DNA of 64,000 bases from Hyphomicrobiales bacterium (GTDB lineage: Bacteria > Pseudomonadota > Alphaproteobacteria > Rhizobiales > Rhizobiaceae). Positions 41,461 to 51,109 of the stretch are shown here, piece by piece. Where the stretch lies: positions 1 to 64,000 of the forward strand of contig JAFKJY010000047.1 of NCBI GenBank assembly GCA_017305835.1, given 5' to 3'. Positions within the stretch are counted from its first letter, which is position 1. Every line of letters starts with the position of its first letter. The notes beneath the pieces are model-generated. The model was not told the origin of the DNA, ran no database searches, and was given only the letters and a program-made list of their open reading frames with translations. Position numbers and translations under genes: made by a program.

Positions 41461-41907
41461 TCAGGCCGCCTGGTCGGCGATGCCGAGCAGGGGGGCGAGT
41501 GCAGCCCGGTTGTGCAGGATGTCGGCCAGCGTGTATCTGTCGAGCACCGCGAGATAGGCGTCCAGCGCTTCCGACAGCATGCCTTTCAGCCTGCATGCCG
41601 GGGTGATGACGCAGGCGTTGCCGCGCGCCTGCAGGCACTCGACCAGCGCGAACTCGTCCTCGGTGGTGCGCATCAGCGCGCCGACATTGATGGCCTCGGG
41701 GGCCATGGCGAGGCGGAGGCCGCCGGCCCGGCCGCGCGTGGTGCCGATATAGCCCAGCCTGCGCAGCCGCAGCGCCACCTTCAGCAGGTGGCTGTGCGAC
41801 AGCCCGTAGGCGCCGGCGATGTCGCTCACCGTGGCGGTGCGCTCCGGTTGCGTGCCGAGATAGATCAGGATACGCAGGGCGTAGTCGGTGTGGGACGTCA
41901 TGCGCAT
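41461..41907 (-). CDS. nsrR: Rrf2-family regulator, NsrR-like (nitric oxide sensor)
   Basis: Protein of 148 residues. It opens MRMTSHTDYALRILIYLGTQ and continues VSDIAGAYGLSHSHLLKVAL (HTH), GYIGTTRGRAGGLRLA (wing) and a cluster Cys-x7-Cys-x5-Cys ending ITPACRLK, the NsrR-type iron-sulfur site. The spacing between the first two cysteines is longer than the four residues of the E. coli protein. The late YTLADIL is also an NsrR feature. ATG 41907 has GGAGAGG upstream. It should be a repressor released by NO; nnrS next door is a natural target. RirA or IscR-type assignments are less likely. Confidence 0.83.
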   Translation of the reverse strand: MRMTSHTDYALRILIYLGTQPERTATVSDIAGAYGLSHSHLLKVALRLRRLGYIGTTRGRAGGLRLAMAPEAINVGALMRTTEDEFALVECLQARGNACVITPACRLKGMLSEALDAYLAVLDRYTLADILHNRAALAPLLGIADQAA

Positions 41908-42041
41908 GGCGCGGCCTCTCCGGATGCGGCGAGCTTCAAAGCGTCCCGACGGCCAGGCCGGAAGCGGCAGCGCTTCAGCGATTCCCCAATGATATACGAC
42001 AGGTGGCGGCGCGTCTCGAATCCAGCCGCGCCGCCGGTCCG

Positions 42042-42830
42042 CTATTCCCCGGCCGGCCGGTCGTTCCCCATGCTGCGCAACGGCACGACGACCGTGTGGC
42101 CGTCGACCCTGCCGACGCTGGCGCTGACGCCGTAGGTGTCCCTGATCAGGTCCGGCGTGACGACGGCCGCCGGCGCACCGTCGGCGACCAGCCTTCCCCC
42201 GCTCATCATCACGACGCGGTCGGCATAGCGCAGCGCGAGGCTGAGGTCGTGGATGGCGACCACCACCGCCACCGCCTCGGCACGGGCGATCGCCGCGACG
42301 TGCTCGAACGTGTCGAGCTGGTGGCGCAGGTCGAGCGCGCTCGTCGGCTCGTCGAGCAGGAGCAGGCGTGGCTCCTGTACGAGCGCGCGGGCGAGGAACA
42401 CGCGCTGGCGCTCGCCGCCGGAAAGGTGGGACAGCGGCCGTTCGGAAAACTCCAGCAGGCCGAGGCGCTCCAGCGTCTCGAAGACGCGCCGCCGGTCGCC
42501 GCCGTCGGTGCCGCTCATGTGCGGGAGCCGGCCGGCCATCACGCATTCCGCCACGGAGCAGTCGGCGGTGTCGCCCGCCTGCTGCGGCATGTAGGCCGCA
42601 ACCCGCGCGATCTGCCTGCGCGTCATCCCGGCGATCGGCGTCCCGGCCAGCGCAAGCGTGCCGTCCGACAGCTTCACGAGCCCGTTCAGGCTGCGCAGCA
42701 GCGTGCTCTTGCCGGCGCCGTTGGGGCCGATCAGGGCGATCATCTCGCCCGGCGCGACGCAGAAGTCGACATCGCGCAGGATGTCGCGGCCGCCGCGCCG
42801 CACGCCGATGCCCTTCGCCTCGACGATCAT
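42042..42830 (-). CDS. Iron-chelate/haem/cobalamin-type ABC importer ATPase (FecE family)
   Basis: ATPase of 262 residues with Walker A GPNGAGKST, Q-loop MPQQAGDTAD, signature LSGGERQR, Walker B LLLLDEPTSALD and AIHDLSLALRYAD, the FecE/FepC/BtuD form. Its ATG overlaps the permease stop (ATGA). It is the last gene of the binding protein-permease-ATPase unit; the NsrR-like gene follows in the same direction after 134 bases. Confidence 0.9.
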   Translation of the reverse strand: MIVEAKGIGVRRGGRDILRDVDFCVAPGEMIALIGPNGAGKSTLLRSLNGLVKLSDGTLALAGTPIAGMTRRQIARVAAYMPQQAGDTADCSVAECVMAGRLPHMSGTDGGDRRRVFETLERLGLLEFSERPLSHLSGGERQRVFLARALVQEPRLLLLDEPTSALDLRHQLDTFEHVAAIARAEAVAVVVAIHDLSLALRYADRVVMMSGGRLVADGAPAAVVTPDLIRDTYGVSASVGRVDGHTVVVPLRSMGNDRPAGE

Positions 42831-43915
42831 GCGGACGCCCTGCCGCGGTTGCGCATGACGAGGTGCAGGAATACGGGGACGCCGAGATAGGCGACGGTGA
42901 TGCCGACCGGCAGCACCGTCGGCGCGAAGAGCAGGCGCCCGGCCGCATCGGCCGCCAGCAGCAGCCACGCGCCGACGACGGCCGAGAAGGGCAGCAGCAG
43001 GCGATGGTCGGTGCCGATGATCATGCGCGCCATGTGCGGCGCGACCAGGCCGACGAAGCCGATCACCCCGGTGAAGCTTATGACGGTGGCGGTCAGCAGC
43101 ACGGCGGCGATGCAGACGACGAAGCGCACCCGCTCGACCGGGATGCCGAGGCTGCGCGCGAAATCGTCGCCGCCGCTGGCGATGGCGTTGAGCGGCCAGG
43201 CGTAGCGCATGAGGAGCGGCCATGTGGCGAGGGAGACGGCCGCGAGTGCCACCACGGCTGGCCAGCCGGCGCGGGTCAGGCTGCCGAAGGTCCAGTGGAC
43301 GACCGAGGCGAGCTGCTCCTCCGAGGCGAGGAACTGGATCGTCGCTGTGCCGGCCATGAACAGGTACATCAGCGCGATGCCGGTGAGGATGACCGTCTCC
43401 GGCGAGGTGCCGACGCGCAGGCCGGCGCCGAAGACGATCAGCGCGCACAGCAGCGCCAGCACGAAGGCGCTGCCGACGATGAGCCACTGGCCGATGGCCA
43501 GCCCGCCGAGCCCGAGGATGATGGCCAGCGAGGCGCCGAAGGCGGCCGCGGCCGATATGCCCAGCGTGTAGGGGCTGACCAGCGGATTGCGCGTGACGCC
43601 CTGCATGACGGTGCCGGCGAGGCCGAGCGCGGCGCCGCCGAGGATGGCCATGGCGATGCGCGGCAGCCGCAGATGGCTGACCACGGTCACGTCACTCGGC
43701 TTGAGGTCGTCCGCCAGCGGCGCGCCGAGCAGATGCGCGACGATGGCCGCCACCTTGCCGAGGCCGAGACCGGCGGCGCCGATCGTCGCGCACCAGAGCG
43801 CGAAGACGGCCATGCCGATCGCGCCCGCGGCGATGCCGAGAAGGCGCGACCGGAACAGCCGGACATGGCGCCGGGCGGCGGCATCGGCCGCCCCGGCGCC
43901 CGCGGGAGCCGCCAT
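42827..43915 (-). CDS. Iron-chelate-type ABC importer permease (FecCD family)
   Basis: Inner-membrane permease of 362 residues with about ten helices, the BtuC/FecCD plan. Diagnostic segments are LRLPRIAMAILGGAALGLAG, MQGVTRNPLVSPYTLGISAA, and FVGLVAPHMARMIIGTDHRL (cytoplasmic coupling region). The start abuts the stop of the binding-protein gene with no gap. Only one FecCD-type permease gene is present, so it should act as a homodimer. Confidence 0.9.
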   Translation of the reverse strand: MAAPAGAGAADAAARRHVRLFRSRLLGIAAGAIGMAVFALWCATIGAAGLGLGKVAAIVAHLLGAPLADDLKPSDVTVVSHLRLPRIAMAILGGAALGLAGTVMQGVTRNPLVSPYTLGISAAAAFGASLAIILGLGGLAIGQWLIVGSAFVLALLCALIVFGAGLRVGTSPETVILTGIALMYLFMAGTATIQFLASEEQLASVVHWTFGSLTRAGWPAVVALAAVSLATWPLLMRYAWPLNAIASGGDDFARSLGIPVERVRFVVCIAAVLLTATVISFTGVIGFVGLVAPHMARMIIGTDHRLLLPFSAVVGAWLLLAADAAGRLLFAPTVLPVGITVAYLGVPVFLHLVMRNRGRASA

Positions 43916-44971
43916 CTAGCGGCTTTCGGAGGAGGTGTGCCGGCCGGGATATTTCGCGCCCTGCCAGGCCTCGATCCATTCGCGCATGACGGCGTCGGGA
44001 TCGACGTCGGCGAAGCGGTCCGGATGCAGCCACTTCGCGAGCTGCAGCGCGCCGACCATCTTGGAGACGCCGCCGGCGACGTAGTAGCTCATCAGGTAGA
44101 CCTTGCCGTCCTTGACGGCATTGCTGTCGGCGAGCGCGGGCCGCGCCTTCAGCTCGGCCACCAGCGCCTGCGCCTTCTCCGCCGGCACGGCGGCCAGCAC
44201 GGCCGGCGTGAGGCGCAGCACGACGTCGGGATTGGCGGCGGCGATGTCCTCCGGCTCCACCGTGAAGATGTTCACGTTGCGGTTGGATTCGGGCAGCGTC
44301 GCCACGTCGATGTCGCCGAACAGGCTGCGGCCGCCGGCCGCCGCGATCATGTCGTGCCAGCCCGAGCCCTTGAGGATGGTGACGTTCTCGCGGTCCGCCT
44401 CGAAATAGACCTTCGGCTGCTCGACGCCGGAGACGCGCTCGGCCAGGAGGTCCATGTGCTTGCGGAAGAAGGCGTTGAGGCCGTCGGCGCGGTCCTTGTT
44501 GCCGGTGAGCAGGCCGAGCATGGAGACGTTCTCCTCGTGCTTCAGCACGTCCCAGCCGGTCAGCACGACGACGGGGATGCCGAAGGGCGCCAGCTTCTCG
44601 CGCGCCTCCTGCCAGGCGCCGTTGCGCGGCACGATCAGCAGGTCCGGCTTCTGCGCCACCACGCTCTCGTAGTCGATCTGGCCCTGGTTGGCCGCGACGA
44701 CGCGGGCCTCCTCGATCTCCGGCCAGTAGTCGCGGTCCATCCACGCATCGCGGTCGAGGCCGGCGACGGCGTCGGACCCGGCCACGGCGCGGACGAATTC
44801 GGTGTTGTAGCGGTTGAGCGCGACGATGCGTTTCACCGGCCCGTCGAAATTCGCCTCGTAGCCGCTCTCGTCGACGATCCTGATCGGTTCGGCCCATGCC
44901 GACGACACGAGCATCGACAGGCCGAGCGCGGCCATCGCGGAGACTATGCCCCCACGAAGAAATCCAGTCAT
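43916..44971 (-). CDS. Periplasmic binding protein for a metal chelate (FepB/BtuF-type)
   Basis: Protein of 351 residues. Signal peptide near 1-30 (MTGFLRGGIVSAMAALGLSM, cleavage after AWA). The class III binding-protein features follow: PVKRIVALNRYNTEFVRAVA, IDYESVVAQKPDLLIVPRN and LKARPALADSNAVKDGKVYL. ATG 44971 follows AGGGGG by about 6 bases. Substrates of this family are ferric siderophores, haem or cobalamin. No TonB-dependent receptor gene lies nearby, so the ligand stays open. Confidence 0.88.
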   Translation of the reverse strand: MTGFLRGGIVSAMAALGLSMLVSSAWAEPIRIVDESGYEANFDGPVKRIVALNRYNTEFVRAVAGSDAVAGLDRDAWMDRDYWPEIEEARVVAANQGQIDYESVVAQKPDLLIVPRNGAWQEAREKLAPFGIPVVVLTGWDVLKHEENVSMLGLLTGNKDRADGLNAFFRKHMDLLAERVSGVEQPKVYFEADRENVTILKGSGWHDMIAAAGGRSLFGDIDVATLPESNRNVNIFTVEPEDIAAANPDVVLRLTPAVLAAVPAEKAQALVAELKARPALADSNAVKDGKVYLMSYYVAGGVSKMVGALQLAKWLHPDRFADVDPDAVMREWIEAWQGAKYPGRHTSSESR

Positions 44972-44998
44972 TTCAACCCCCTGGTACTGCCCTCTGAT

Positions 44999-45043
44999 AA
45001 AGTGGAATTTGATAGTCATATTTAAAGCCGGACCCGGCCGCAA
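44999..45043 (-). promoter_or_regulatory. AT-rich promoter of the FecBCD-type operon
   Basis: Minus-strand -35 TTGCGG (45043-45038) and -10 TATGAC (45020-45015) are 17 bp apart. The stretch 44999-45017 on the plus strand matches 17 of 19 bases with 37579-37597 in the nnrS-operon promoter. A metal- or NO-responsive site is possible, but I cannot assign it. The rest of 45044-45131 is GC-rich with no clear signal. Confidence 0.45.
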
Positions 45044-45131
45044 GGGGGGTCGAGACGAAATGTCCGGGAGAAGGCGGCCGGCCGTTCGGGACGCGTCAGG
45101 CCCGGTGCGCGGTGGCGTGAAGCCTGCCGGC

Positions 45132-45827
45132 CTAGGGCTGACTCGGCATCTGGAACCTGTAGCCGACGCCGGGTTCGGTCAGGATGATCGCCGGGTCGGT
45201 CGGGGAGCGCTCGACCTTGGCCCTGAGCTGGCCGATGAACACGCGCAGATATTGCAGGTCGTGCGCATGGGCCGGTCCCCACACGCCGGTGAGCAGGGCC
45301 TTGTGCGTGACCACGCGGCCGGCGTGGCGGGCGAGCACCAGCAGCAGGTCGTATTCCTTCGGCGTCAGCCGCAGCGGCCTGCCGTCGCGCGAGACCCGGC
45401 GGCGCACCGCGTCGATCTTCAGACCGTCGACCTCGATCCCGGCGAATTCGTCGTCTGCCTGCGGCCGGTGGCGCAGGGCGGTGCGGATGCGGGCGGTCAG
45501 CTCGCCGATGCCGAACGGCTTTTCGACATAGTCGTCGGCGCCGAGGTCGAGGGCCGCGATCTTCTCCGCCTCGCGGTCGCGCGCCGAAAGCACGATGACC
45601 GGCAGCGGCGACCACGCCCGCAGCCTCGCGATCACTTCCTTGCCGTCCATGTCAGGAAGGCCGAGGTCGAGGATCATCAGCTCGGGCGCGCGGGTGGCGG
45701 CGAGCCGCAGCGCGTCGGCGCCCGTTCCCGCCTCGATCACCTCGTAACCGGCCGCTTCCAGAGCCGGGTGCAGGAACCGGCGGATCTGCGGTTCGTCGTC
45801 GACGACGAGGATGCGCGGCGGGCTCAT
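45132..45827 (-). CDS. kdpE: Response regulator KdpE
   Basis: OmpR-type response regulator of 231 residues. Receiver domain: acidic pair VDDEP, phospho-acceptor Asp in LMILDLGLPDMDG, ADDYVEKPFG with the conserved Lys. C-terminal winged helix: LTPKEYDLLLVLARHAGRVV and RVFIGQLRAKVERSPTDP. The start overlaps the kdpD stop (ATGA). It activates kdp transcription when phosphorylated by KdpD under low potassium or osmotic stress. Confidence 0.95.
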   Translation of the reverse strand: MSPPRILVVDDEPQIRRFLHPALEAAGYEVIEAGTGADALRLAATRAPELMILDLGLPDMDGKEVIARLRAWSPLPVIVLSARDREAEKIAALDLGADDYVEKPFGIGELTARIRTALRHRPQADDEFAGIEVDGLKIDAVRRRVSRDGRPLRLTPKEYDLLLVLARHAGRVVTHKALLTGVWGPAHAHDLQYLRVFIGQLRAKVERSPTDPAIILTEPGVGYRFQMPSQP

Positions 45828-48520
45828 GGCGCGGGCACCGGCTCGACGGGGAAGCGCATGGTGAAGCGGGTGCCGCGGCGCCTGACCGCCGGGCTCTCGG
45901 CGCGGATCGTGCCGCCCATCGCCTCGACGAAGCCCTTGGCGATGGCGAGCCCCAGCCCGGTGCCGGGCTTGCGCCCGTCCGCCTTGCCGCGCCGGAAGAA
46001 TTTCTCGAACACGCGCTCCAGGTCCTTGGGCGGGATGCCCTTGCCGAGATCGGTCACCGACAGCGTGACGGCGTCGCCGTCGCGCCGCGCATAAACGCTG
46101 ACCGGCTCGCCGCCGCCATATTTGAGCGCATTGTCGATCAGGTTGAACAGCGCCTGGCCGAGAAGCACGCTGTCGGCCCGGATCAGCGGCAGGTCGCGGG
46201 CGATGCTCGTCTCGACCTTGCGGCCCGGGAAATAGCGCTCGGCGCGCTTGATCGTCGAGCGCACGACGTCGGCGGCGTCGACCCAGTCGTTCTTCGCCTC
46301 GACCGTGCCCGCGTCGATGCGCGTCATGTCCAGCAGGTTGGCGACGAAGCGGTTCAGCCGCTCGCTCTCCTCCTCGATCGACTGGAGCAGGTCGTCGCGC
46401 GTCTGCGGCTTCATCCTGTCGCCGAGCTCGCGCAGGCTGGTCACGGCGCCGGTGATGGTGGCGAGCGGCGTCTTCAGGTCGTGTGAAACCGACGACAGCA
46501 GCGCGGCGCGGAAGCGGTCGCCCTCGAGCTTCGCCGACTGCTCCAGCATGTCGCGCGACAGCCGCGCGCGGTCGATGGCAATCGCCGTCTGGTCGAGGAT
46601 GGCACCGAGCACCACCTCGTCCTCGCCGCCTTCGGGAGAGGCGCCGTCCTGCTGCAGCCCGACGACGCCGACGACGCCCGCCGGCCCGGCCAGCGGGCGG
46701 AACTGGAAGGCGCTCGCCGGCAGCGTGCCGGTGCCGAAGCCCGCCGCTTCCCTCTTCTCCCAGGCCCAGCGCGCGGCGGTCATGTCGGAGACGCCTAGCT
46801 CGGTGTCGGGCGGCCATGCCGCGGCGAGCGCGATGTCGCCGTCGCCGGGCAGCAGGAAGACGACGTTGCGTCTCGACACGCCCTGTAGCTGCGTGACGGC
46901 GGCCCACACCACGTCGTCCACCTTCACGGCCGCCGAAAGCTTGCGCGAGAAGTTGTAGAGCGCCTGCGTGGCGGCCGCCCGCTCGCTCGCCACCCGCGCA
47001 TGCTCGCTGAGGCGCGAGGCCATGCCGCCGGCCAGCATCGCCACCGCGACGAAGGTGACGAAGCCGACGACCTCGTGCGGCTGGGCGATGAAGAGGCTGT
47101 GGACGGGGTGGATGAACAGGAAATTGTAGGCCAGCGCCGACAGCACCGCCGCGACCAGCGCCGAGGCATAGCCGCCGTAGATGGCGGCGAGCAGCACGGC
47201 GACGAGGTAGAGCAGAGCCACGTTTGGCAGGGCGATCACGCTGTCGAGCGCATAGCCGATGGCCGAGGCGACGGCGACCACGCCGACCGCGACGCCGATC
47301 GTGCGCAGCGGCTTCGCCAGCCAGCCGCGCGGCGGCGCGAGGCGCGGCCTCGCCGCAGGCGCGGCGACGTCGGTCACCACATGCACGCCGAGGCCGGGCA
47401 CACGCGAGATCAGCGCGTCGGTCAGCGATATCCTGAAGCGCGAGAGCCCGCCCTGCCGGCCCGCGCCGATGACGATCTGCGTGGCATGCTCGCGCCGCGC
47501 CTGCGCCAGGATCTCCTCGACGAAGTCGCGGCCGGTGACGCGCCGCGTCTCGGCGCCGAGCTGGGCGGCGAGCTTGAAAGTCTGGTCGAGACGCCGCACG
47601 GCCTCGGGCGTCAGCGGCTGGTCGGCCCGCTCGATCGAGATGCAGAGCCAGGGCGCGTTCAGCCCGGACGCCATGCGGGCGGCCTGCCGCACGACCTTTT
47701 CGGAGAGCTGGTCCGGCCCGATGCAGACAAGCAGCCGCTCGGCCGACTGCCAGGGCAGCTCGATGGCGTTCTGCCTCATATAGTCGACGACCTGGGTGTC
47801 GACCCGCGCCGCCGTGCGGCGCAGCGCCAGCTCGCGCAGGGCGGTGAGGTTGCCGAGGCGGAAGAAGCTCTCCGCCGCGCGCTTGGCGTTGTCGGGGACG
47901 TAGACCTTTCCCTCGCGCAGCCGCTCCAGAAGCTCGGCGGGCGACAGATCGACAAGCAGGATCTCGTCGGCATGGCCGAGGACCTTGTCGGGCACGCGCT
48001 CGCGCACCGGCGTGCCGGTGATCTGCGCCACCACGTCGGACAGGCTCTCGATGTGCTGGACGTTGAGCGCGGTCCAGACGTCGATGCCGGCGTCGAGCAG
48101 CTCCTCGATGTCCTGATGGCGCTTCGGGTGCCGGCTGCCCGGCGCGTTGGTGTGCGCCAGCTCGTCGACCACGACGATGCGGGGCCGTCGCACCAGCGCG
48201 GCGTCGATGTCGAACTCTTCCAGCGCGCGGCCCTGATAGTCGAGGACCTTGCGCGGCAGCGCCTCCAGCCCGTCGAGCAGGGCGGCGGTGTCGGCGCGGC
48301 CGTGCGTCTCGACCAGCCCGACGACGATGTCGGCGCCGTCGGCCTTCACGCGGCGGGCGCGCGTCAGCATGGCATATGTCTTGCCGACGCCGGGCGCGGC
48401 GCCGAGGAAGATCGTCAGGCGGCCGCGGGCCGTGCGGTCCGTCAGCGCCAGCAACGCGTCAGGGTCGGGCCTCGCCTCGTGCGTCTCGCCGGTCTTCGCC
48501 ATTCGGTCAGTTGCGCCCAT
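45824..48520 (-). CDS. kdpD: Potassium/turgor sensor histidine kinase KdpD
   Basis: Membrane sensor kinase of 898 residues, full length. N-terminal KdpD domain with a Walker A FLGAAPGVGKTYAML and Walker-B-like VVVDELAHTNAPG. Then come a universal-stress-protein domain (LLVCIGPDQLSEKVVRQAAR), four transmembrane helices (about 400-500) and a GAF-type region. The kinase core has SSVSHDLKTPLAT (phospho-His), NLIDNALKYGGG and GTGLGLAIAKGF. ATG 48520 overlaps the kdpC end by 14 bases; ATG 48502 is an alternative. It phosphorylates KdpE. Confidence 0.95.
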   Translation of the reverse strand: MGATDRMAKTGETHEARPDPDALLALTDRTARGRLTIFLGAAPGVGKTYAMLTRARRVKADGADIVVGLVETHGRADTAALLDGLEALPRKVLDYQGRALEEFDIDAALVRRPRIVVVDELAHTNAPGSRHPKRHQDIEELLDAGIDVWTALNVQHIESLSDVVAQITGTPVRERVPDKVLGHADEILLVDLSPAELLERLREGKVYVPDNAKRAAESFFRLGNLTALRELALRRTAARVDTQVVDYMRQNAIELPWQSAERLLVCIGPDQLSEKVVRQAARMASGLNAPWLCISIERADQPLTPEAVRRLDQTFKLAAQLGAETRRVTGRDFVEEILAQARREHATQIVIGAGRQGGLSRFRISLTDALISRVPGLGVHVVTDVAAPAARPRLAPPRGWLAKPLRTIGVAVGVVAVASAIGYALDSVIALPNVALLYLVAVLLAAIYGGYASALVAAVLSALAYNFLFIHPVHSLFIAQPHEVVGFVTFVAVAMLAGGMASRLSEHARVASERAAATQALYNFSRKLSAAVKVDDVVWAAVTQLQGVSRRNVVFLLPGDGDIALAAAWPPDTELGVSDMTAARWAWEKREAAGFGTGTLPASAFQFRPLAGPAGVVGVVGLQQDGASPEGGEDEVVLGAILDQTAIAIDRARLSRDMLEQSAKLEGDRFRAALLSSVSHDLKTPLATITGAVTSLRELGDRMKPQTRDDLLQSIEEESERLNRFVANLLDMTRIDAGTVEAKNDWVDAADVVRSTIKRAERYFPGRKVETSIARDLPLIRADSVLLGQALFNLIDNALKYGGGEPVSVYARRDGDAVTLSVTDLGKGIPPKDLERVFEKFFRRGKADGRKPGTGLGLAIAKGFVEAMGGTIRAESPAVRRRGTRFTMRFPVEPVPAP

Positions 48521-49070
48521 CGAGCGCGAGGTTCAGTTGCAGCACGTTCACGCGCGGCTCGCCGACGATGCCCAGGAGGCGGCCCTCGGTCTGCCGCTCC
48601 ACGAGCGCGGCCAGATCCGCCTCGGCCATGCCGCGCGCCGCGGCGACCCGCGCGATCTGGCCCTTGGCATACTCCGGCGAGATATGCGGGTCGAGTCCGG
48701 AGCCCGAGGCGGTGGCCGCGTCGGCGGGGATGGCGGTCAGGCCGGCGGCGCGCAGGCGCCCAACCTCGGCCGCGACGCGCCCGGAGAGCGCGGCCGAGGT
48801 CGGCCCGAGATTCGAGCCGGTCGAGGCGGCGGCGTTGTACGGAGCGTCCGCGGTCACCGACGGGCGCGGCCAGAAATGGCGCGGGTCGGAGAAGGCCTGG
48901 CCGATCAGGGCAGAGCCGACGACGGTTTCGCCGTCGCGGATCAGGCTGCCGTTCGCCTCCCAGGGCGCGGCGACCTGCGCGACGCCGGTGATGGCGAGGG
49001 GATAGGCGATGCCGGTGAGCATGGTCATGAGGACGACCATGACGATGGCCGGGCGGAGTGTCGAAAGCAT
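48507..49070 (-). CDS. kdpC: K+-transporting ATPase subunit C
   Basis: Membrane-anchored subunit of 187 residues. One N-terminal helix (AIVMVVLMTMLTGIAYPLAI) is followed by a periplasmic domain with GSALIGQAFSDPRHFWPRPS, TGSNLGPTS and the LDPHISPEYA motif. It assists potassium binding by KdpFABC. It follows kdpB directly and overlaps kdpD. Confidence 0.96.
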   Translation of the reverse strand: MLSTLRPAIVMVVLMTMLTGIAYPLAITGVAQVAAPWEANGSLIRDGETVVGSALIGQAFSDPRHFWPRPSVTADAPYNAAASTGSNLGPTSAALSGRVAAEVGRLRAAGLTAIPADAATASGSGLDPHISPEYAKGQIARVAAARGMAEADLAALVERQTEGRLLGIVGEPRVNVLQLNLALDGRN

Positions 49071-49072
49071 GT

Positions 49073-51100
49073 TCACACCAGATTGAGCGCCGAGACGGCG
49101 AGGTCGACGAGCCTGATGCCGGCAAAGGGCAGCGCGAGGCCGCCGACGCCGTAGACGAGCAGGTTGCGGCGCAGCAGGGCGGCCGCGCCCACCGGCCGGT
49201 AGGAGACGCCGCGCAGCGCCAGCGGGATCAGGGCGACGATGATCAGCGCGTTGAAGATCACCGCCGACAGGATCGCCGATTGCGGCGAGGAAAGGCCCAT
49301 GACGTTGAGCGCCGACAGACCCGGATAGGTGGCCACGAACAGCGCGGGGATGATGGCGAAGTATTTGGCGACGTCGTTGGCGATCGAGAAGGTGGTGAGC
49401 GAGCCGCGCGTCATCAGGAGCTGCTTGCCGATCTCGACGATCTCGATGAGCTTGGTCGGGCTGGAATCGAGGTCGACCATGTTGGCGGCCTCGCGCGCGG
49501 CCTGCGTGCCGGTCTGCATGGCCACCCCGACATCGGCCTGCGCCAGCGCCGGCGCGTCGTTGGTGCCGTCGCCGCACATGGCGATCAGGCGGCCGCCCTT
49601 CTGCTCGTTGCGGATGTAGGCGAGCTTGTGCTCGGGCGTCGCCTCGGCGAGGAAGTCGTCGACGCCCGCTTCCGATGCGATCGCAGCGGCGGTGACAGGG
49701 TTGTCGCCCGTCACCATGACGGTGCGGATGCCCATGGCGCGCAGCGCGGCGAAGCGCTCCTTGATGCCAGGCTTCACCACGTCCTTGAGATGCACGATGC
49801 CCAGCAGCCTGTCGCCGTCGGCGACCGCGAGCGGCGTGCCGCCGGTGCGGGCGACGCCGTCGACGGCGCGGGCGAACTCGGCCGGCGCGTCGCCGACGGC
49901 GATGCCGGCGAAGCGCAGCACCGTGTCGACCGCGCCCTTGCGCAGCCGCCGGCCGCCGATGTCGACGCCGGACAGGCGCGTCTCGGCGGAGAACGGCACG
50001 ACAGCGTCCGGCCTGGCGTCGGGCTGCGCCAGCCCGAGGCTGCCTGTCGCCAGCGCGACGATCGAGCGACCCTCCGGGGTCTCGTCGGCGGCGCTGGCGA
50101 GCAATGCCGCCGAGGCCAGCTCGCTCTCGGCGACGCCGGCGACAGGCAGGAACTCGCTCGCCATGCGGTTGCCGAAGGTGATCGTGCCGGTCTTGTCGAG
50201 CAGGAGGGTGTCGACGTCGCCCGCGGCCTCGACGGCGCGGCCGGACGTGGCGATGACGTTGAAGCGCACCAGCCGGTCCATGCCGGCGATGCCGATGGCC
50301 GACAGCAGGCCGCCGATGGTCGTGGGGATCAGCGTCACCAGCAGGGCCGACAGGACCGTGACCGAGAGCACGGTCTGCGAGTAGCCGGCGAGGCCCCACA
50401 GCGTGACGACGGCGATCAGGAAGACGAGCGTCAGGCCCGAGAGCAGGATCGACAGCGCGATCTCGTTCGGCGTCCTCTGGCGCTCGGCCCCTTCGATCAG
50501 GGCGATCATGCGGTCGACGAAGGACGAGCCGGGCGCGGCGGCGATCCTGATCTTGAGCACGTCGGAGAGCACCTGCGTGCCGCCGGTGACGGCCGAGCGG
50601 TCGCCGCCGGATTCGCGGATGACCGGCGCGGATTCGCCGGTGACGGCGCTCTCGTTGACCGAGGCGATGCCCTCGATCACCTCGCCGTCGCCCGGGATCA
50701 GATCGCCGGCGGAGACGATGACGACGTCGCCGACCTTCAGCTCGGTCGCGGCGATCGTCTCCTCGCGCCCGCCGGTCAGGCGGCGGGCCGTGAGCTCGGA
50801 GCGCGTGCGGCGCAGCGCGTCGGCCTGCGCCTTGCCGCGGCCCTCGGCGACCGCTTCCGCGAAGGTCGCGAACAGCACGGTGAACCAGAGCCAGGCTGCG
50901 ACCTGGCCGGAGAACACGGCGTTTCCGCCCGTCGCGAGATCGCGCAGGAAAAAGAGCGTGACCAGCGCCGCCACCACCTCGGTGACGAAGATCACCGGGT
51001 TGCGGACGAGCTGGCGCGGGTCGAGCTTGACGAAGGCGGCCTTCGCGGCCGGCAGCAGGATCGCCGGGTCGAGCAGGCTGCGGGAGGTGAGCGTGGTCAT
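49073..51100 (-). CDS. kdpB: K+-transporting P-type ATPase subunit B
   Basis: Catalytic subunit of 675 residues. The P-type motifs are VTGESAPV (actuator), [12 protein letters not shown] with the phosphorylated Asp near residue 300, [12 protein letters not shown] and [20 protein letters not shown] (hinge). It couples ATP hydrolysis to inward high-affinity potassium transport through KdpA. It lies between kdpA and kdpC. Confidence 0.97.
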   Translation of the reverse strand: MTTLTSRSLLDPAILLPAAKAAFVKLDPRQLVRNPVIFVTEVVAALVTLFFLRDLATGGNAVFSGQVAAWLWFTVLFATFAEAVAEGRGKAQADALRRTRSELTARRLTGGREETIAATELKVGDVVIVSAGDLIPGDGEVIEGIASVNESAVTGESAPVIRESGGDRSAVTGGTQVLSDVLKIRIAAAPGSSFVDRMIALIEGAERQRTPNEIALSILLSGLTLVFLIAVVTLWGLAGYSQTVLSVTVLSALLVTLIPTTIGGLLSAIGIAGMDRLVRFNVIATSGRAVEAAGDVDTLLLDKTGTITFGNRMASEFLPVAGVAESELASAALLASAADETPEGRSIVALATGSLGLAQPDARPDAVVPFSAETRLSGVDIGGRRLRKGAVDTVLRFAGIAVGDAPAEFARAVDGVARTGGTPLAVADGDRLLGIVHLKDVVKPGIKERFAALRAMGIRTVMVTGDNPVTAAAIASEAGVDDFLAEATPEHKLAYIRNEQKGGRLIAMCGDGTNDAPALAQADVGVAMQTGTQAAREAANMVDLDSSPTKLIEIVEIGKQLLMTRGSLTTFSIANDVAKYFAIIPALFVATYPGLSALNVMGLSSPQSAILSAVIFNALIIVALIPLALRGVSYRPVGAAALLRRNLLVYGVGGLALPFAGIRLVDLAVSALNLV

Positions 51101-51109
51101 GGGCGTGCC

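Noticed and set aside
44999-45043. Fur, Irr or RirA box in the FecBCD-type promoter
   Set aside because: The AT-rich stretch contains no inverted repeat that fits those consensus sites, so I report only the promoter and the shared word.
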